NCBI RefSeq assembly: GCF_007994135.1
Contig: NZ_VLKF01000001.1
Coordinates: forward strand, 3,038,001 to 3,102,000
DNA length: 64,000 nucleotides
Direction of reading: 5' to 3'
Source of the DNA: Modestobacter roseus
GTDB taxonomy: Bacteria; Actinomycetota; Actinomycetes; Mycobacteriales; Geodermatophilaceae
The notes beneath the pieces are model-generated. The model did not search any database, had not been told where the DNA came from, and was given only the letters and a program-made list of their open reading frames with translations. Both the position numbers and the translations under genes were made by a program. This document shows positions 43,807 to 54,960 of this stretch, in pieces (position 1 is the stretch's first letter; each line of letters starts with the position of its first letter).

Positions 43807-44417
43807 GCCCGCTCCCCCACGACCGGCTCGGCGGGCGAGGAGCGCTCGGGCTCGCGCACGTAGTAGTCCTGCTCGTCCTCGCCCAGCCGCATCGGGTGGG
43901 GCGGCTGCTCCATCCCCGGCAGCAGCGGCGCCATCAGCTGCTCCTTGGTGTAGATCAGCGCCTGCCGGTCGTCGTCGGCCAGCTCGAAGTCGTTGCTCAT
44001 GGTCAGCGAGCGGGTGGGGCAGGCCTCGATGCACAGGCCGCAGAAGATGCAGCGCAGGTAGTTGATCTGGTAGATGCGGCCGTACCGCTCGCCGGGGCTG
44101 AACCGGGCGTCCTCGGTGTTGTCGCCGCCCTCGACGTAGATGGCGTCGGCCGGGCAGGCCCAGGCACAGAGCTCGCAGCCGACGCACTTCTCCAGCCCGT
44201 CGGGGTGCCGGTTGAGCACGTGCCGCCCGTGGTAGCGCGGCTTGGTCTGCTTGGGCACCTCCGGGTAGGACTCGGTGGTCACCTTCTTGAACATCGTGGC
44301 GAAGGTGACGCCGAACCCCTGCGCGGGGCCGGGCAGCCAGCTGCGCCGACCCGGCGCCGGGTCGCCCTGCTCGCGGCGCGGGGCGAGCTCCCCACCGCTG
44401 CGGTTCTGCTCAGACAT
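43803..44417 (-). CDS. nuoI: NADH-quinone oxidoreductase subunit I
   Basis: Two-[4Fe-4S] ferredoxin-like subunit linking the peripheral arm to the quinone site, 204 aa from ATG 44417. The cluster motifs are [15 protein letters not shown] and [15 protein letters not shown]. The start lies 8 nt inside nuoH, and the long N-terminus (~35 aa, [13 protein letters not shown]) is polar. It ends with a charged tail ([12 protein letters not shown]). Confidence 0.96.
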   Translation of the reverse strand: MSEQNRSGGELAPRREQGDPAPGRRSWLPGPAQGFGVTFATMFKKVTTESYPEVPKQTKPRYHGRHVLNRHPDGLEKCVGCELCAWACPADAIYVEGGDNTEDARFSPGERYGRIYQINYLRCIFCGLCIEACPTRSLTMSNDFELADDDRQALIYTKEQLMAPLLPGMEQPPHPMRLGEDEQDYYVREPERSSPAEPVVGERA

Positions 44418-45843
44418 CGCCGTCCTCCTGCTCGGGGGTCGAGGTGCCCCGCCGGCCGGTGGCGACGACGGCGCCCACGCCCACGGACTCCCGGCGGCCC
44501 AGCCGCGGGGAGGGCGGCACCACCAGGTCCATCGGGGGCACCGGGAAGCCGCCGGCGGCCGGGCCCTGCCCGGTCGGGGGCAGCACCTCGGGCTCGGTGG
44601 GGTTGAGCGCACCGGCCGCCGCGGCGCGGGCGGCCACCCGGGTGTCCCGGTTGCTGCGCCGGGAGGCGAGCAGCAGCCCGCCGAGGATCAGCAGCGCGAG
44701 CGGCACCCCGACGAAGACCGCGACCTGGCCGCCGTCGAGGTCGGCCTCGCGAGCCACCGCCCGCATGGTGGCCACGGCGAGGATCCAGACCAGCCCGACC
44801 GGGACGAGCACCTTCCAGCCGAAGCGCATGAACTGGTCGTAGCGGAGCCGGGGCAGCGTGCCGCGCAGCCAGACGAACACGAAGAGCGCGAGCACGACCT
44901 TGGCCAGGAACCACAGCACCGGCCACCAGCCGGTGTTCGCGCCGTCCCAGATGGAGATCGGCCAGGGTGCCCGCCAGCCACCGAGGAACAGCGTCGCGGC
45001 CAGCGCGGAGACGGTGACGATGTTGATGTACTCGGCCAGGAAGAACAGCGCGAACTTCAGCGACGAGTACTCGGTGTGGAAGCCGCCGACCAGCTCGCTC
45101 TCCGCCTCGGGGAGGTCGAAGGGCGCCCGGTTGGTCTCCCCGACGACCGCGATCACGTAGATCACGAAGGAGACCGGCAGCAGCACCGCGTACCAGCCGG
45201 GCCCGGTCACGCTGCCGCCGAACAGCGGGATGCCGTCGGCCTGGGCGGCGACGATCTCCGAGGTGGACATCGACCCGGCGTAGAGGAACACCGCGACGAT
45301 CGACAGGCCCATGGCGATCTCGTAGCTGACCATCTGGGCGGCGCTGCGCAGCGAGCCGAGCAGCGGGTAGGTCGACCCGGAGGCCCAGCCGCCGAGCACG
45401 ATGCCGTAGACGCCCATCGCCGAGCAGGCCAGCACGATGAGGACGCCGATGGGGGCGTCGGTGAGCTGCAGCGGGGTGCGCTCGCCGAAGATGCTCACCG
45501 TCGGGCCCAGCGGGATGACCGAGAACGCCAGGAACGCCGGGATGGTGGCGATGACCGGGGCCAGGAAGTACACCGGCTTGTCGGCCAGCGCCGGCATGAT
45601 GTCCTCCTTGAACGCCAGCTTCAGGCCGTCGGCGAGGCTCTGCAGGTAGCCGCGCGGGCCGACCCGGTTGGGGCCGATCCGCTGCTGCATGCGGGCGACG
45701 ACCTTGCGTTCGAAGACGATCGCGAACAGCGTCATCAGCACCAGCACGCCGAAGATGCCGACGATCTTGATGAGCACGATCCACCAGACGTCGCCGCCGA
45801 AGTCGGCGAGCGTGGGCTGGTCGGCGGCGGCGAGCACGCTCAT
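44410..45843 (-). CDS. nuoH: NADH-quinone oxidoreductase subunit H
   Basis: Membrane subunit forming the quinone-chamber floor, 477 aa with eight helices. Conserved sequences are [39 protein letters not shown] and [15 protein letters not shown]. The C-terminal ~90 residues extend beyond the E. coli protein (325 aa) and are Ala/Pro-rich. Its start overlaps the nuoG stop by 4 nt. Confidence 0.96.
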   Translation of the reverse strand: MSVLAAADQPTLADFGGDVWWIVLIKIVGIFGVLVLMTLFAIVFERKVVARMQQRIGPNRVGPRGYLQSLADGLKLAFKEDIMPALADKPVYFLAPVIATIPAFLAFSVIPLGPTVSIFGERTPLQLTDAPIGVLIVLACSAMGVYGIVLGGWASGSTYPLLGSLRSAAQMVSYEIAMGLSIVAVFLYAGSMSTSEIVAAQADGIPLFGGSVTGPGWYAVLLPVSFVIYVIAVVGETNRAPFDLPEAESELVGGFHTEYSSLKFALFFLAEYINIVTVSALAATLFLGGWRAPWPISIWDGANTGWWPVLWFLAKVVLALFVFVWLRGTLPRLRYDQFMRFGWKVLVPVGLVWILAVATMRAVAREADLDGGQVAVFVGVPLALLILGGLLLASRRSNRDTRVAARAAAAGALNPTEPEVLPPTGQGPAAGGFPVPPMDLVVPPSPRLGRRESVGVGAVVATGRRGTSTPEQEDGDV

Positions 45844-48362
45844 GCCCCCTCCCCCCGCAGGCTGGAGACCGCGGTGGCCCCGGCGGGGACCGGCGGCGGG
45901 CCGGCCAGCCGGACGACGGCGCCGGGGCCCGCGCCGAGCTGGCTGCGCACCTCACTGCCCGGGGAGCGCATCGGCAGCCAGACCACCCCGTCGGGCATGT
46001 CGGTCAGCCGCACGGGCAGGGTGACCGCCCCGGCCGGGCCGGTGACGGTGAGCGGGTCGCCGTCGGCGAGGCCGAGCCGGCGGGCGGCGTGCGCCCCCAG
46101 CCGGGCCACCGGGGGGCGGGCGGTGCCGGCCAGAGCCGGCTCGTCGCGCTGCAACGTGCCGACGTCGACCAGCTGCCGCCAGGAGGCGAGCACCGCCTGG
46201 TCGCCGGCGGGCTCCGGCAGCGGTGCCGGCGCGACGTCCGGCACCTGGCCGGCCGGGGCCTGCGCGGCGCCGCCCAGGGCCATGAGCTCGGCGCGGACCT
46301 CGGTCACCGAGCCCAGCCGCAGCTCCAGGCCCAGGTGCTCGGCCAGGCCCTGCAGCACCCGGCCGTCGCTGAGCTGGCCGGTGCCGTGCAGCGTCGCGTC
46401 GAACGCGCGCACCCGGCCCTCCCAGTCCAGGTAGGCGCCGGCCTTCTCCGGCGCCGCGGCGACCGGCAGGACGACGTCGGCGTGCGCGGTGACCGCGGAG
46501 GGGAAGAGCTCCAGGCTGACGACGAAGCCGGCGGCGGCCAGCGCCTGCTCGGCCAGCAGCGGGTCGGGCAGGTCGGCGGGGTCGACGCCGCCGACGAGCA
46601 GCCCGGCCAGGGCGCCGTCCCGCGCGGCGGTGAGGATGCCGGTGAGGTCACGGCCCGGGGTCGCCGGGACGTCGGCGCCCCAGCGCTGCGCGACGGCCGC
46701 GCGGTCCGCGGCGTTCGCGACGGTGCGGCCGCCGGGCAGCAGCGTGGGCAGCGCGCCGACCTCGACCGCGCCCCGCTCCCCCGCCCGACGCGGCACCCAG
46801 CCGATCCGGGCGCCGGTCTCGCCGGCCAGGGCGGTCAGCGCGGTGAACGCGCCGGGCGACTCGGCCAGCCGTTCCCCGGCCAGCACCACCGCGCCGGGCC
46901 GGAAGAGGGCGGCGGCCACCTCGGCCAGCACCCCGTCCACCGGGTGGCTGGTCAGGTCGCGGAGCAGCCGGGCCTCCTGGCCCGGGACGGTCGGCAGCAC
47001 GGTGGCCTGCAGCTTCTCCGCCGCGCGCGTGGCGAAGGGGGCGACGTCGAACACCTGCAGGCCGGCGGTGCGGACCGCCCGGCGCAGCCGCAGGAAGACG
47101 ATCGGCGACTCCTCCTCCGGCTCGAAGCCGACGAGCAGCACCACGGGCGCGGCGGAGAGGTCGTCGTAGGTGACCGCCCCGGCGCCGGGCCCGGTGCCGG
47201 CGACGTGCGTGGCCAGGAAGTCGAGTTCCTCGGTGGAGTGCGCGCGCGCCCGGGCGTCGACGTCGTTGGTGCCCAGCGCCGCCCGGGCGAAGGTCGCGTA
47301 GGCATAGGCGTCCTCGACGGTGAGCCGGCCGCCGGGCAGCACGCCGACGCCGCCGGCCTCCCGCGCCCGCCGGAGCCCGTCGGCCGCCGCGGCCCAGGCC
47401 TCCGGCCAGGACGCGGGGTGCAGCTCGCCGTCCGCCCCCCGCACCTGCGGCGTCATCAGCCGCTCGTTGCTGCTGGCGTAGCGGAAGGCGTAGCGGCCCT
47501 TGTCGCAGTTCCACTCCTGGTTGACCGCCGGGTCCTCCCCGGCGAGCCGGCGGGTGACCGTGCCGCGCCGGTAGTCGGTGCGCTGGGCGCAGCCGCTGGC
47601 GCAGTGCTCGCAGACGCTCGGCTCGCTGCGCAGGTCGAACGGGCGGGCGCGGAACCGGTAGGTGGCGCTGGTCAGCGCGCCGACCGGGCAGATCTGGGTG
47701 GTGTTGCCGGAGAAGTAGGACTCGAACGGCTCGTCCTCGTAGATCGCCACCTGCTCCAGCGCGCCGCGTTCGAACAGCTCGATGAACGGGTCACCGGCCA
47801 CCTGCTGGCTGAACCTGGTGCAACGGGCGCAGAGCACGCACCGCTCGCGGTCCAGCAGCACCTGGGAGCTGATCGGCAGCGGCTTGGGGTAGGTGCGCTT
47901 GGTCTCGACGAACCGGCTCTCGGTGCGGCCGTTGCTCATCGCCTGGTTCTGCAGCGGGCACTCCCCGCCCTTGTCGCAGACCGGGCAGTCCAGCGGGTGG
48001 TTGACCAGCAGCAGCTCCATGGTGCCCTGCTGCGCCTTGTCGGCGACCGGGCTGCTCAGCTGGGTCTGCACCACCATGTCCGGGCTGACCGGGGTGGTGC
48101 AGGAAGCGACCGGCTTGCGCTGGCCCTCCACCTCGACCAGGCACTGCCGGCAGGCGCCGATCGGGTCGAGCAGCGGGTGGTCGCAGAACCGCGGGATCTG
48201 CACGCCGATCATCTCGGCGGCCCGGATGATCAGCGTGCCCTTCGGCACCGCGACCGGGAAGCCGTCGATGGTGCAGTGCACGGCGTCGGGCGGGGTGTGC
48301 GGTCCGGGCATGCCGGGCGGCAGCGCCGGCGCGGGCTCGGGGGTGGCCGGGGTGAGGGTCAT
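45840..48362 (-). CDS. nuoG: NADH-quinone oxidoreductase subunit G
   Basis: Large iron-sulfur subunit, 840 aa. The N-terminal [2Fe-2S] part has [19 protein letters not shown], then the HxxxC cluster with [18 protein letters not shown], a [4Fe-4S] region [13 protein letters not shown], and [15 protein letters not shown]. The rest is a molybdopterin-oxidoreductase-like domain without cofactor role ([20 protein letters not shown]). It overlaps nuoF by 4 nt. Confidence 0.96.
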   Translation of the reverse strand: MTLTPATPEPAPALPPGMPGPHTPPDAVHCTIDGFPVAVPKGTLIIRAAEMIGVQIPRFCDHPLLDPIGACRQCLVEVEGQRKPVASCTTPVSPDMVVQTQLSSPVADKAQQGTMELLLVNHPLDCPVCDKGGECPLQNQAMSNGRTESRFVETKRTYPKPLPISSQVLLDRERCVLCARCTRFSQQVAGDPFIELFERGALEQVAIYEDEPFESYFSGNTTQICPVGALTSATYRFRARPFDLRSEPSVCEHCASGCAQRTDYRRGTVTRRLAGEDPAVNQEWNCDKGRYAFRYASSNERLMTPQVRGADGELHPASWPEAWAAAADGLRRAREAGGVGVLPGGRLTVEDAYAYATFARAALGTNDVDARARAHSTEELDFLATHVAGTGPGAGAVTYDDLSAAPVVLLVGFEPEEESPIVFLRLRRAVRTAGLQVFDVAPFATRAAEKLQATVLPTVPGQEARLLRDLTSHPVDGVLAEVAAALFRPGAVVLAGERLAESPGAFTALTALAGETGARIGWVPRRAGERGAVEVGALPTLLPGGRTVANAADRAAVAQRWGADVPATPGRDLTGILTAARDGALAGLLVGGVDPADLPDPLLAEQALAAAGFVVSLELFPSAVTAHADVVLPVAAAPEKAGAYLDWEGRVRAFDATLHGTGQLSDGRVLQGLAEHLGLELRLGSVTEVRAELMALGGAAQAPAGQVPDVAPAPLPEPAGDQAVLASWRQLVDVGTLQRDEPALAGTARPPVARLGAHAARRLGLADGDPLTVTGPAGAVTLPVRLTDMPDGVVWLPMRSPGSEVRSQLGAGPGAVVRLAGPPPVPAGATAVSSLRGEGA

Positions 48363-49687
48363 GACGCGGCTCCGACCGGCTCGAGACGCAGTGACCGGCC
48401 CAGGCGGCCCCGTTCCTCGGCCGGCAGCAGCGCCACGTAGTCGTCCTTGAAGTACTTCAGCGAGCTGGAGATGCAGCTGGTGGCGCCGTCACCGAGGGCG
48501 CAGAACGACCGGCCCAGGATGTTGTCGCAGGTGTCGGTGAGCAGGTCCAGGTCGGCGGCCCGACCCTGGCCGTGCACCAGCCGTTCCAGGATCTGGACCA
48601 GCCAGTAGGTGCCCTCCCGGCACGGGGTGCACTTGCCGCAGCTCTCGTGCGCGTAGAACTCGGTGAACCGCAGCGTCGCCTCGACGATGGAGTCGGTCTC
48701 GTCGAAGACCATCAGCGCGGTGGTGCCGAGCATCGAGCCGGCCTTGGCCACCGAGTCGAAGTCCAGCGGGACGTCGAGGTGCTCGGGGGTGAAGTAGGGG
48801 GTGGAGGAGCCGCCCGGCGTCCAGAACTTCAGCCGGTGCCCGGGCCGGACGCCCCCGGCCATCTCCAGCAGCTCGCGCATCGTCGTCCCCATCGGGGCCT
48901 CGTACTGCCCCGGGCGCACCACCCGGCCCGACAGCGAGAAGATCTTCGGCCCGGGCGACTTCTCCGGGCCCATCGTCTTGAACCACTCCGCGCCACCACG
49001 CACCACGTACGGCACGCTGGCCAGCGTCTCCACGTTGTTGATCACCGTCGGGGAGCCGTAGAGGCCGGCGACGGCGGGGAACGGCGGCTTGAGCCGGGGC
49101 TGCCCGCGGTAGCCCTCCAGGGAGTCCAGCAGCGCGGTCTCCTCCCCGCAGATGTAGGCGCCGGCGCCGGCGTGCACGACCAGCTCCAGGTCGTAGCCGG
49201 TGCCGAGCACGTCGCGGCCGAGGTAGCCGGCGGCGTAGGCCTCCTGCACCGCGGCCATCAGCCGGCGGTGCGCGTGCACCGCCTCCCCCCGGACGTAGAT
49301 GACGGCGAAGTGCGACCGGATCGCGTAGGCGGTGATGATCACCCCCTCCACCAGGGAGTGCGGGTCGGCCATCATCAGCGGCACGTCCTTGCAGGTGCCC
49401 GGCTCGCCCTCGTCGGCGTTGACCACCAGGTACTTCGGCGCCGCCGCCGGGCCGGTGGGCTGCTCCCCGGGCTTGGGCTGCGGGATGAAACTCCACTTCA
49501 TGCCGGTGGGGAAGCCGGCGCCGCCGCGGCCGCGCAGCCCGGAGTCCTTGACCAGGGCGACGACGTCGTCCGGGGTCATCGCCAGCGCGGAACGCAGCGC
49601 GCGGTAGCCGTCGAGCCGCTCGTAGGTGTCCAGCGTCCAGGAGCGGGGCGCGTCGAAGCGTGCGGTGAGCACGGGGGTCAGGGGCAT
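48359..49687 (-). CDS. nuoF: NADH-quinone oxidoreductase subunit F
   Basis: NADH- and FMN-binding subunit with the N3 cluster, 442 aa from ATG 49687. Motifs: [16 protein letters not shown] (NADH/FMN), [26 protein letters not shown] and the cluster [15 protein letters not shown] plus a fourth Cys in TDTCDNILG. It starts 1 nt after the nuoE stop. Confidence 0.97.
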   Translation of the reverse strand: MPLTPVLTARFDAPRSWTLDTYERLDGYRALRSALAMTPDDVVALVKDSGLRGRGGAGFPTGMKWSFIPQPKPGEQPTGPAAAPKYLVVNADEGEPGTCKDVPLMMADPHSLVEGVIITAYAIRSHFAVIYVRGEAVHAHRRLMAAVQEAYAAGYLGRDVLGTGYDLELVVHAGAGAYICGEETALLDSLEGYRGQPRLKPPFPAVAGLYGSPTVINNVETLASVPYVVRGGAEWFKTMGPEKSPGPKIFSLSGRVVRPGQYEAPMGTTMRELLEMAGGVRPGHRLKFWTPGGSSTPYFTPEHLDVPLDFDSVAKAGSMLGTTALMVFDETDSIVEATLRFTEFYAHESCGKCTPCREGTYWLVQILERLVHGQGRAADLDLLTDTCDNILGRSFCALGDGATSCISSSLKYFKDDYVALLPAEERGRLGRSLRLEPVGAAS

Positions 49688-49688
49688 G

Positions 49689-50693
49689 TCAGGCGTCCCG
49701 CTCTCTCGCGTCGCCGGCCACGGACTGGGTGTGCGCGGCCGGCGTGTCGGTGCCCTCGCCGCCGCGCTCGGCCGGCTGGCGGCCGGCGGGCTCGGGGGCG
49801 TCGGGGTGGTGCTGGGCGGCGCCGGCCCGCTCGGCCGGGGTGTCGGCGGAGGCGACGGCGGTGTCGGCGGCCTGCTCGCTCGCCGTCTCCCCGGCACCGG
49901 ACGTCGGCTCGACGTCCGGCTCGGGGGCGGCCTCGGGCTCGGGGTGCTGCAGCGGTGGCGCGGTCTCGCCGCGCTCGGCGGCCAGCCGGACGCCGGCCAG
50001 CGTCGGCGCCCCGGTGGACGGCGCGTCGATGGCGGCCCGCTCGGCGGCGAGGTCGGCGTGCTGGTTCAGGCCGGCCAGCTGGCGGGAGATGCCCCGGAAG
50101 TCGGTCAGCGGGGCGCCCCGGGTGGGCAGCGGCTTCTCCCCCCGGCGCAGCGCGGCGACCAGCTCCCGGGCCGACTCGACGTCCTGCTGGTCGTAGAACT
50201 CGTAGTCGACGGTGACCACGGGGGCGTAGTCGCAGGCGGCCAGGCACTCGGCGTGCTCGAGGGTGACCGAGCCGTCGGCCGCGGTCTGGTCGTGGCCGAC
50301 GCCGAGGTCGGCGGAGACGGCGTCGTAGATGCGCTGCCCGCCGAGGACGGCGCAGAGCGTGTTGGTGCAGACGCTGACCAGGTGCCGGCCGGTCGCGTGC
50401 CGCTTGTACATCGTGTAGAAGGTCGCGACCGCGCCGACCTCGGCCTTGGTCAGCCCGAGCAGCCGGGCGCAGAAGCCGACGCCCTCCGGGGAGACGTAGC
50501 CCTGCACCGACTGGACCAGGTGCAGCATCGGCAGCAGCGCGGAGCGGGCCTGCGGGTAGCGGGCCATGATCTCCCGCGCCTCGGCCTCGGTCTGCGCGGT
50601 GAGGGGCGGCAGGTCGGGGGCGGCGGGCTCGACCGGGCTGGAGTCCAGCCCGGTGACCGCCGTGCCCTCCTCGGACCCCGGCAGCGCGCTCAC
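49689..50693 (-). CDS. nuoE: NADH-quinone oxidoreductase subunit E with long C-terminal tail
   Basis: [2Fe-2S] N1a subunit, 334 aa from GTG 50693, which overlaps the nuoD stop. The functional part (about residues 20-210) has the cluster cysteines in [13 protein letters not shown] and [13 protein letters not shown]. After [15 protein letters not shown] there are ~110 residues of Ala/Glu/Pro/Thr-rich, probably disordered tail. E. coli NuoE is 166 aa, so this is about twice as long. Confidence 0.94.
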   Translation of the reverse strand: MSALPGSEEGTAVTGLDSSPVEPAAPDLPPLTAQTEAEAREIMARYPQARSALLPMLHLVQSVQGYVSPEGVGFCARLLGLTKAEVGAVATFYTMYKRHATGRHLVSVCTNTLCAVLGGQRIYDAVSADLGVGHDQTAADGSVTLEHAECLAACDYAPVVTVDYEFYDQQDVESARELVAALRRGEKPLPTRGAPLTDFRGISRQLAGLNQHADLAAERAAIDAPSTGAPTLAGVRLAAERGETAPPLQHPEPEAAPEPDVEPTSGAGETASEQAADTAVASADTPAERAGAAQHHPDAPEPAGRQPAERGGEGTDTPAAHTQSVAGDARERDA

Positions 50694-52012
50694 CGGTCGA
50701 CACCCCCCATGACGGGGTCGATGGAGGCGATCGCGGCGATGACGTCGGCGATCATCCCGCCCTCGCTCATCGCCGCCGTGGCCTGCAGGTTCACGAAGCT
50801 GGGGTCGCGCACGTGCACCCGGAACGGGCGGGTGCCGCCGTCGCTGACCACGTGGTAGCCGAGCTCGCCGCGCGGGCTCTCGACCGGCACGTACACCTGG
50901 CCGGCCGGCACCCGGAAGCCCTCGGTGACCAGCTTGAAGTGGTGGATCAGGGCCTCCATCGACTGGCCCATGATGTGCCGGACGTGGTCGAGGGAGTTGC
51001 CCATCCCGTCGGCGCCGAGGGACAGCTGCGCCGGCCAGGCGATCTTCTTGTCCTCGACCATCACCGGGCCCGGCTCCAGCCGGTCCAGCGCCTGGGCGAT
51101 GATCTTCAGCGACTCGTTGACCTCGCTCATCCGCACCAGGTAGCGACCCCAGGCGTCGCAGGTGTCGGCCGTCGCCACCTCGAAGTCGTAGGTCTCGTAG
51201 CCCAGGTAGGGCTCGACCTTGCGCAGGTCCCACGGCAGGCCGGCGGCGCGCAGCACCGGGCCGGTGACGCCGAGGGCGACGCAGCCGGTGACGTCCAGGT
51301 ACCCGGCGTCCTTCAGCCGGCGCTGCCAGATCGGCTGGCCGGTGAGCAGCCGGTGGAAGCCGGTGACCCGCTCGGGCATGACCTGCAGGAACTCCCGGAT
51401 GTGCTCGACGCACCCCTCGGGGAGGTCCTGGGCGAGGCCGCCGGGGCGGATGTAGGCGTGGTTCATCCGCAGGCCGGTGATCTCCTCGAGCAGGTCGAGG
51501 ACCAGTTCGCGCTCGCGGAACCCGTTGGTCATCCCGGTGAGCGCGCCCATCTCCATGCCGAAGGTGGCCAGCGCGACCAGGTGGGAGGCGATCCGGTTGA
51601 GCTCCATGACCAGCACGCGGATGGTCTGCGCGCGGGGCGGGGCCTCGATACCCAGCAGCTTCTCGACGGCCAGGCAGTAGCCGGCCTCGTTGAACAGCGG
51701 GGACAGGTAGTCCATCCGCGTGACCAGCGTCGTCCCCTGCACCCAGGTGCGGTACTCGGTGGTCTTCTCGATGCCGGTGTGCAGGTAGCCGATGACCACC
51801 CGGGCCTTGGTGACCGTCTCGCCCTCGAGGTCGAGCACCAGGCGGAGCACCCCGTGGGTCGAGGGGTGCTGCGGGCCCATGTTGACCACGAGCCGCTCGT
51901 CCTCGTGGGGGTCGGCGCCGAAGGTCTGGTCCCAGTCACCACCGGTGACCGTGTAGATCCGACCCTCGGTGGTCTCGCGGGACCCGGCGTACGGGTCCTG
52001 GGTGGTGGTCAT
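50690..52012 (-). CDS. nuoD: NADH-quinone oxidoreductase subunit D
   Basis: 49-kDa quinone-site subunit, 440 aa. Conserved blocks: [20 protein letters not shown] (with quinone-ligand His), [39 protein letters not shown] and [19 protein letters not shown]. It ends [13 protein letters not shown], as in the family. 76 nt separate it from nuoC, the longest gap in the proximal half of the operon. Confidence 0.97.
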   Translation of the reverse strand: MTTTQDPYAGSRETTEGRIYTVTGGDWDQTFGADPHEDERLVVNMGPQHPSTHGVLRLVLDLEGETVTKARVVIGYLHTGIEKTTEYRTWVQGTTLVTRMDYLSPLFNEAGYCLAVEKLLGIEAPPRAQTIRVLVMELNRIASHLVALATFGMEMGALTGMTNGFRERELVLDLLEEITGLRMNHAYIRPGGLAQDLPEGCVEHIREFLQVMPERVTGFHRLLTGQPIWQRRLKDAGYLDVTGCVALGVTGPVLRAAGLPWDLRKVEPYLGYETYDFEVATADTCDAWGRYLVRMSEVNESLKIIAQALDRLEPGPVMVEDKKIAWPAQLSLGADGMGNSLDHVRHIMGQSMEALIHHFKLVTEGFRVPAGQVYVPVESPRGELGYHVVSDGGTRPFRVHVRDPSFVNLQATAAMSEGGMIADVIAAIASIDPVMGGVDR

Positions 52013-52035
52013 CGGTAGCTCCGCCGCTCGTCGGG
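52013..52035. repeat. Imperfect duplicate of the nuoC 3' end
   Basis: The 23 bp at 52013-52035 match the nuoC tail at 52093-52115 in 21 of 23 positions, offset by 80 bp. They would again encode the ending DERRSYR without being part of a gene. This suggests a small local duplication that created the nuoC-nuoD gap. Confidence 0.8.
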
Positions 52036-52088
52036 GCAGGGGTGGGTGGGCGGGGACGCAACCACGCTCGCCCGTGCGAGGTCCCGGC

Positions 52089-52808
52089 TCACCGGTAGCT
52101 CCGTCGTTCGTCGGGAGGAGGGATCGTCGCGCCGTGGTACTCCACCGGCACGCCGCCCAGCGGGTAGTCCTTGCGCTGGGGGTGCCCGTCCCAGTCGTCG
52201 GGCATGAGGATCCGGGTGAGCCCGGGGTGGCCGTCGAAGACGACGCCGAACATGTCCCAGGCCTCCCGCTCGTGCCAGTCGGCCGTCGGGTAGACGCCGG
52301 TGACCGACGGGACGTGCGGGTCCTCGGCGGTGACCGCGACCTCCAGCCGGATCCGGCGGCGGTAGGTCATCGAGGTCAGGTGGTAGACGACGTGCAGCCG
52401 GGGGCGCCCCGGGGCGACGTCCGGGCCGCCGCTGTCGAGGAAGTCGACGCCGGAGACGCTGGAGCACAGCTCGAAGCGCAGCGCCTCGTCGTCCCGCAGC
52501 GCGCGGACCAGGGTGAGCAGGTGCTCCCGGGCGACGAAGTACGTGATCTCCCCGCGGTCGACGAGCACCCGCGGGACGGCGGCGTCGTAGGTGGCCTGCC
52601 CGACGGCGTCGATCAGCGCGTCGGTGACCTCGTCGAACCAGCCGCCGTAGGGCCGCTCGGTGGAGTGCAGGGCGACGGCGCCGCCGGGCTCGACCCGGAC
52701 CAGACCGCCGAAGCCGGAGGTATCGCCACTGCCGGTGACGCCGAAGGCGCCCTTGCGGAACCCACCGCTCGGTGCTGCCGCCGCGCCGGCGCCGGCCTCG
52801 TCGCTCAC
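52089..52808 (-). CDS. nuoC: NADH-quinone oxidoreductase subunit C
   Basis: 30-kDa peripheral-arm subunit, 239 aa from GTG 52808, which overlaps the nuoB stop. The first ~60 residues are an Ala/Gly-rich extension. The core shows [18 protein letters not shown] and the signature [20 protein letters not shown], followed by [19 protein letters not shown]. Confidence 0.96.
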   Translation of the reverse strand: MSDEAGAGAAAAPSGGFRKGAFGVTGSGDTSGFGGLVRVEPGGAVALHSTERPYGGWFDEVTDALIDAVGQATYDAAVPRVLVDRGEITYFVAREHLLTLVRALRDDEALRFELCSSVSGVDFLDSGGPDVAPGRPRLHVVYHLTSMTYRRRIRLEVAVTAEDPHVPSVTGVYPTADWHEREAWDMFGVVFDGHPGLTRILMPDDWDGHPQRKDYPLGGVPVEYHGATIPPPDERRSYR

Positions 52809-53485
52809 CGCCGTCCACCCCGCTCCGCGCCGGGCAGGACGACGGCGTTGCCGCCGCGCTGCTCGATGGCGAACTGGCCGGTGCGGCCGGCGGCCGCGGC
52901 CTGCTCGTAGGCGCGCCGCTGCTCCTCGTCGACCCGCACCGTCGAGGGCATCTCGAGGTGCAGGTCGGGCGCGGTGCCGTTCGCGCGGGCCTCGGCCTGC
53001 TCCCGGGCGCGCTTCGCACCGAGCGGCTGGTGGGAGATCTTGTGGTGCAGCTTCAGGATGGCGTCGGTGAGCATCTCCGGCCGCGGCGGGCAGCCGGGCA
53101 GGTACATGTCGACCGGGACGACGTGGTCGACGCCCTGCACGATCGCGTAGTTGTTGAACATCCCGCCGGAGCTGGCGCAGACGCCCATCGCGAGCACGTA
53201 CCGCGGCTCGGGCATCTGGTCGTAGATCTGGCGCAGGACCGGCGCCATCTTCTGGCTCACCCGGCCGGCGACGATCATCAGATCGGCCTGGCGCGGGGAG
53301 GCGCGGAAGACCTCCATGCCGAAGCGGGCCAGGTCGTACCGGCCGGCGCCGGAGGCCATCATCTCGATCGCGCAGCAGGCCAGGCCGAAGGTGGCCGGCC
53401 ACAGCGAGGACTTGCGGGTCCAGTTGACCAGCTTCTCGACGCTGGTCAGCAGCACGCCGCTGGGCAGCTTCTCCTCCAGGCCCAC
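52805..53485 (-). CDS. nuoB: NADH-quinone oxidoreductase subunit B
   Basis: N2-cluster (PSST) subunit, 226 aa. The tandem cysteines are in [12 protein letters not shown], with [13 protein letters not shown] and [14 protein letters not shown] supplying the other ligands. The C-terminal ~60 residues (Arg/Ala/Glu-rich) extend beyond the minimal protein. It follows nuoA by 36 nt. Confidence 0.97.
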   Translation of the reverse strand: MGLEEKLPSGVLLTSVEKLVNWTRKSSLWPATFGLACCAIEMMASGAGRYDLARFGMEVFRASPRQADLMIVAGRVSQKMAPVLRQIYDQMPEPRYVLAMGVCASSGGMFNNYAIVQGVDHVVPVDMYLPGCPPRPEMLTDAILKLHHKISHQPLGAKRAREQAEARANGTAPDLHLEMPSTVRVDEEQRRAYEQAAAAGRTGQFAIEQRGGNAVVLPGAERGGRR

Positions 53486-53521
53486 GTCAGCGGCCCCCGT
53501 CCCTGGTCGGTGTGGTGCGGG

Positions 53522-53884
53522 TCAGTCCCACTCGAGACCTCCGCGGCGCCACTCGTAGGCGAAGGCGATGAAGACCGTGCCGATGAACAGGGCCATCGCG
53601 CCGAGACCCCACAGGCCGAGAGCGTCGTTGGCGACCGCCCACGGGTAGAGGAAGACGATCTCGATGTCGAAGACGATGAACAACATCGCGGTCAGGAAGT
53701 ACTTGACCGGGAAGCGGCCGCCGGTGAGCGGCTGGTCGACCGGCTCGATGCCGCACTCGTAGGCCTGCAGCTTGGCGTGGTTGTACCGGCGCGGGCCGAC
53801 GAACGGGGCGACGGTGACCGAGAAGAGCGCGAAGCCCGCGGCGAGGACGAAGAGGCCGACCAGCGGCGCGTAGGTGGACAGCAT
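53522..53884 (-). CDS. nuoA: NADH-quinone oxidoreductase subunit A
   Basis: Three-helix membrane subunit, 120 aa from ATG 53884 (MLSTYAPLVGLFVLAAGFAL). The frame extends 20 codons further upstream but that part is not conserved. The quinone-site loop YECGIEPVDQPLTGGRFPVK and FDIEIVFLYPWAV are present. It is the first gene of nuoA-N; the CRP-type site lies 120-136 nt upstream of its start. Confidence 0.96.
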   Translation of the reverse strand: MLSTYAPLVGLFVLAAGFALFSVTVAPFVGPRRYNHAKLQAYECGIEPVDQPLTGGRFPVKYFLTAMLFIVFDIEIVFLYPWAVANDALGLWGLGAMALFIGTVFIAFAYEWRRGGLEWD

Positions 53885-54004
53885 CAGCGGCCGCCCACCG
53901 GGGGCGTGCGCCGGGCACGCGCCCGGGCGGTCTCGCGTGTGCACCTCGCTGTGCGGACCACGGCGGCGACCTCTCCTCCGCCCGGCGGTGACCGGACGGA
54001 CGCT

Positions 54005-54020
54005 TGTGAACTACTTCACA
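54005..54020. promoter_or_regulatory. CRP/GlxR-type operator upstream of nuoA
   Basis: TGTGAACTACTTCACA is a perfect 6-4-6 palindrome. It fits the CRP consensus TGTGA-N6-TCACA and the GlxR form TGTGA-NN-TA-NN-TCACA exactly. It lies 121-136 nt upstream of the nuoA start, in the only sizeable gap before the operon. It predicts control of Complex I by a cAMP-CRP family regulator; activation or repression cannot be read without the transcription start. Confidence 0.75.
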
Positions 54021-54073
54021 AAGTCGAGCGGTCGAAGCCTATGACAGACGGCCGACGGAACGCCAGGACCTTC

Positions 54074-54089
54074 GGTGACCGAGTTCACA
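54074..54089. promoter_or_regulatory. Second CRP-like site upstream of nuoA
   Basis: GGTGACCGAGTTCACA matches TGTGA-N6-TCACA with one mismatch (first base). Its centre is 69 bp upstream of the perfect site, a little over six and a half helical turns. It may be a weaker second binding site. Confidence 0.5.
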
Positions 54090-54129
54090 CAGCGGGTCGG
54101 GACCGGCCGCCTGCCGAGTCACGTGAGGT

Positions 54130-54174
54130 CTGCGGTCTCGTGGCCTCCTGAGCCGGAAGGCCACGAGACCGCAG
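54130..54174 (-). terminator. menG terminator
   Basis: A perfect 17-bp stem (CTGCGGTCTCGTGGCCT / AGGCCACGAGACCGCAG) with an 11-nt loop, 31 nt past the menG stop. It should stop men transcription before the nuo operon, so nuo needs its own promoter between here and 53885. Confidence 0.85.
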
Positions 54175-54205
54175 ATGCCGCCTCGCGCGCACCGAGCACG
54201 CGGGG

Positions 54206-54922
54206 TCAGGCGCGGGTGCCGCGGTGCAGGGCGACGGCCCCGCCGGTCAGGTTGCGCCAGGCGACGTCGCCCCAGCCGGACTCCTGCAGCCAGCTCGCCA
54301 GCTCCGGCTGCGCCGGCCACGCCCGGATCGACTCGGCCAGGTAGACGTAGGCCTCCGGGTTGCTGCTCACCGCGCGGGCGATCGGCGGCAGCGCGCGCAT
54401 CAGGTACTCGGTGTAGACGGTGCGGAACGGCGCCCAGGTGGGCCGGGAGAACTCGCACACCACCAGGCGGCCACCGGGCCGGGTGACCCGGCGGAACTCG
54501 CGCAACGCCTGCCGCGGGTCGGCCACGTTGCGCAGCCCGAAGGAGATGACCACGCCGTCGACGCTCTCGTCGGCCAGCGGCAGCGCCATCGCGTCCCCGG
54601 CCACCTTCGGCACCGGCCGTGACGCCCCGGCGCGCAGCATCCCCTGGGAGAAGTCGCAGGCGATGGCGTGCACGCCCCCCGCCGCGAGCTCGACGGTGGA
54701 CACCGCCGTGCCTGCCGCGACGTCGAGCACGGTCGAGCCCGGGCGCGCGTCCAGCGCCTCCCGGGTGGCCCGCCGCCAGCCGCTGTCGAGGCCGCCGGAG
54801 AGCACCGTGTTGGTCAGGTCGTAACGCCCGGCGACCCGGTCGAACATCGCCGCGACGTCGGCGGGCCGCTTGTCCAGCCCGGCCCGCACGCCCACCCCGT
54901 CAGGTCGTCCACCGGTCGCCAC
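54206..54922 (-). CDS. menG: Demethylmenaquinone methyltransferase
   Basis: SAM-dependent C-methyltransferase of the UbiE/MenG family, 238 aa, last step of menaquinone synthesis. Motifs: [20 protein letters not shown] at the N-terminus, SAM motif [17 protein letters not shown], and [20 protein letters not shown] with [11 protein letters not shown]. It is divergent from the isochorismate synthase gene, with 38 nt between start codons. A menJ reductase gene, often next in mycobacteria, is missing here. Confidence 0.94.
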   Translation of the reverse strand: MATGGRPDGVGVRAGLDKRPADVAAMFDRVAGRYDLTNTVLSGGLDSGWRRATREALDARPGSTVLDVAAGTAVSTVELAAGGVHAIACDFSQGMLRAGASRPVPKVAGDAMALPLADESVDGVVISFGLRNVADPRQALREFRRVTRPGGRLVVCEFSRPTWAPFRTVYTEYLMRALPPIARAVSSNPEAYVYLAESIRAWPAQPELASWLQESGWGDVAWRNLTGGAVALHRGTRA

Positions 54923-54960
54923 CCCGGGGACGCTACCTGCGCGCCTCCTACCCTGGAGCG

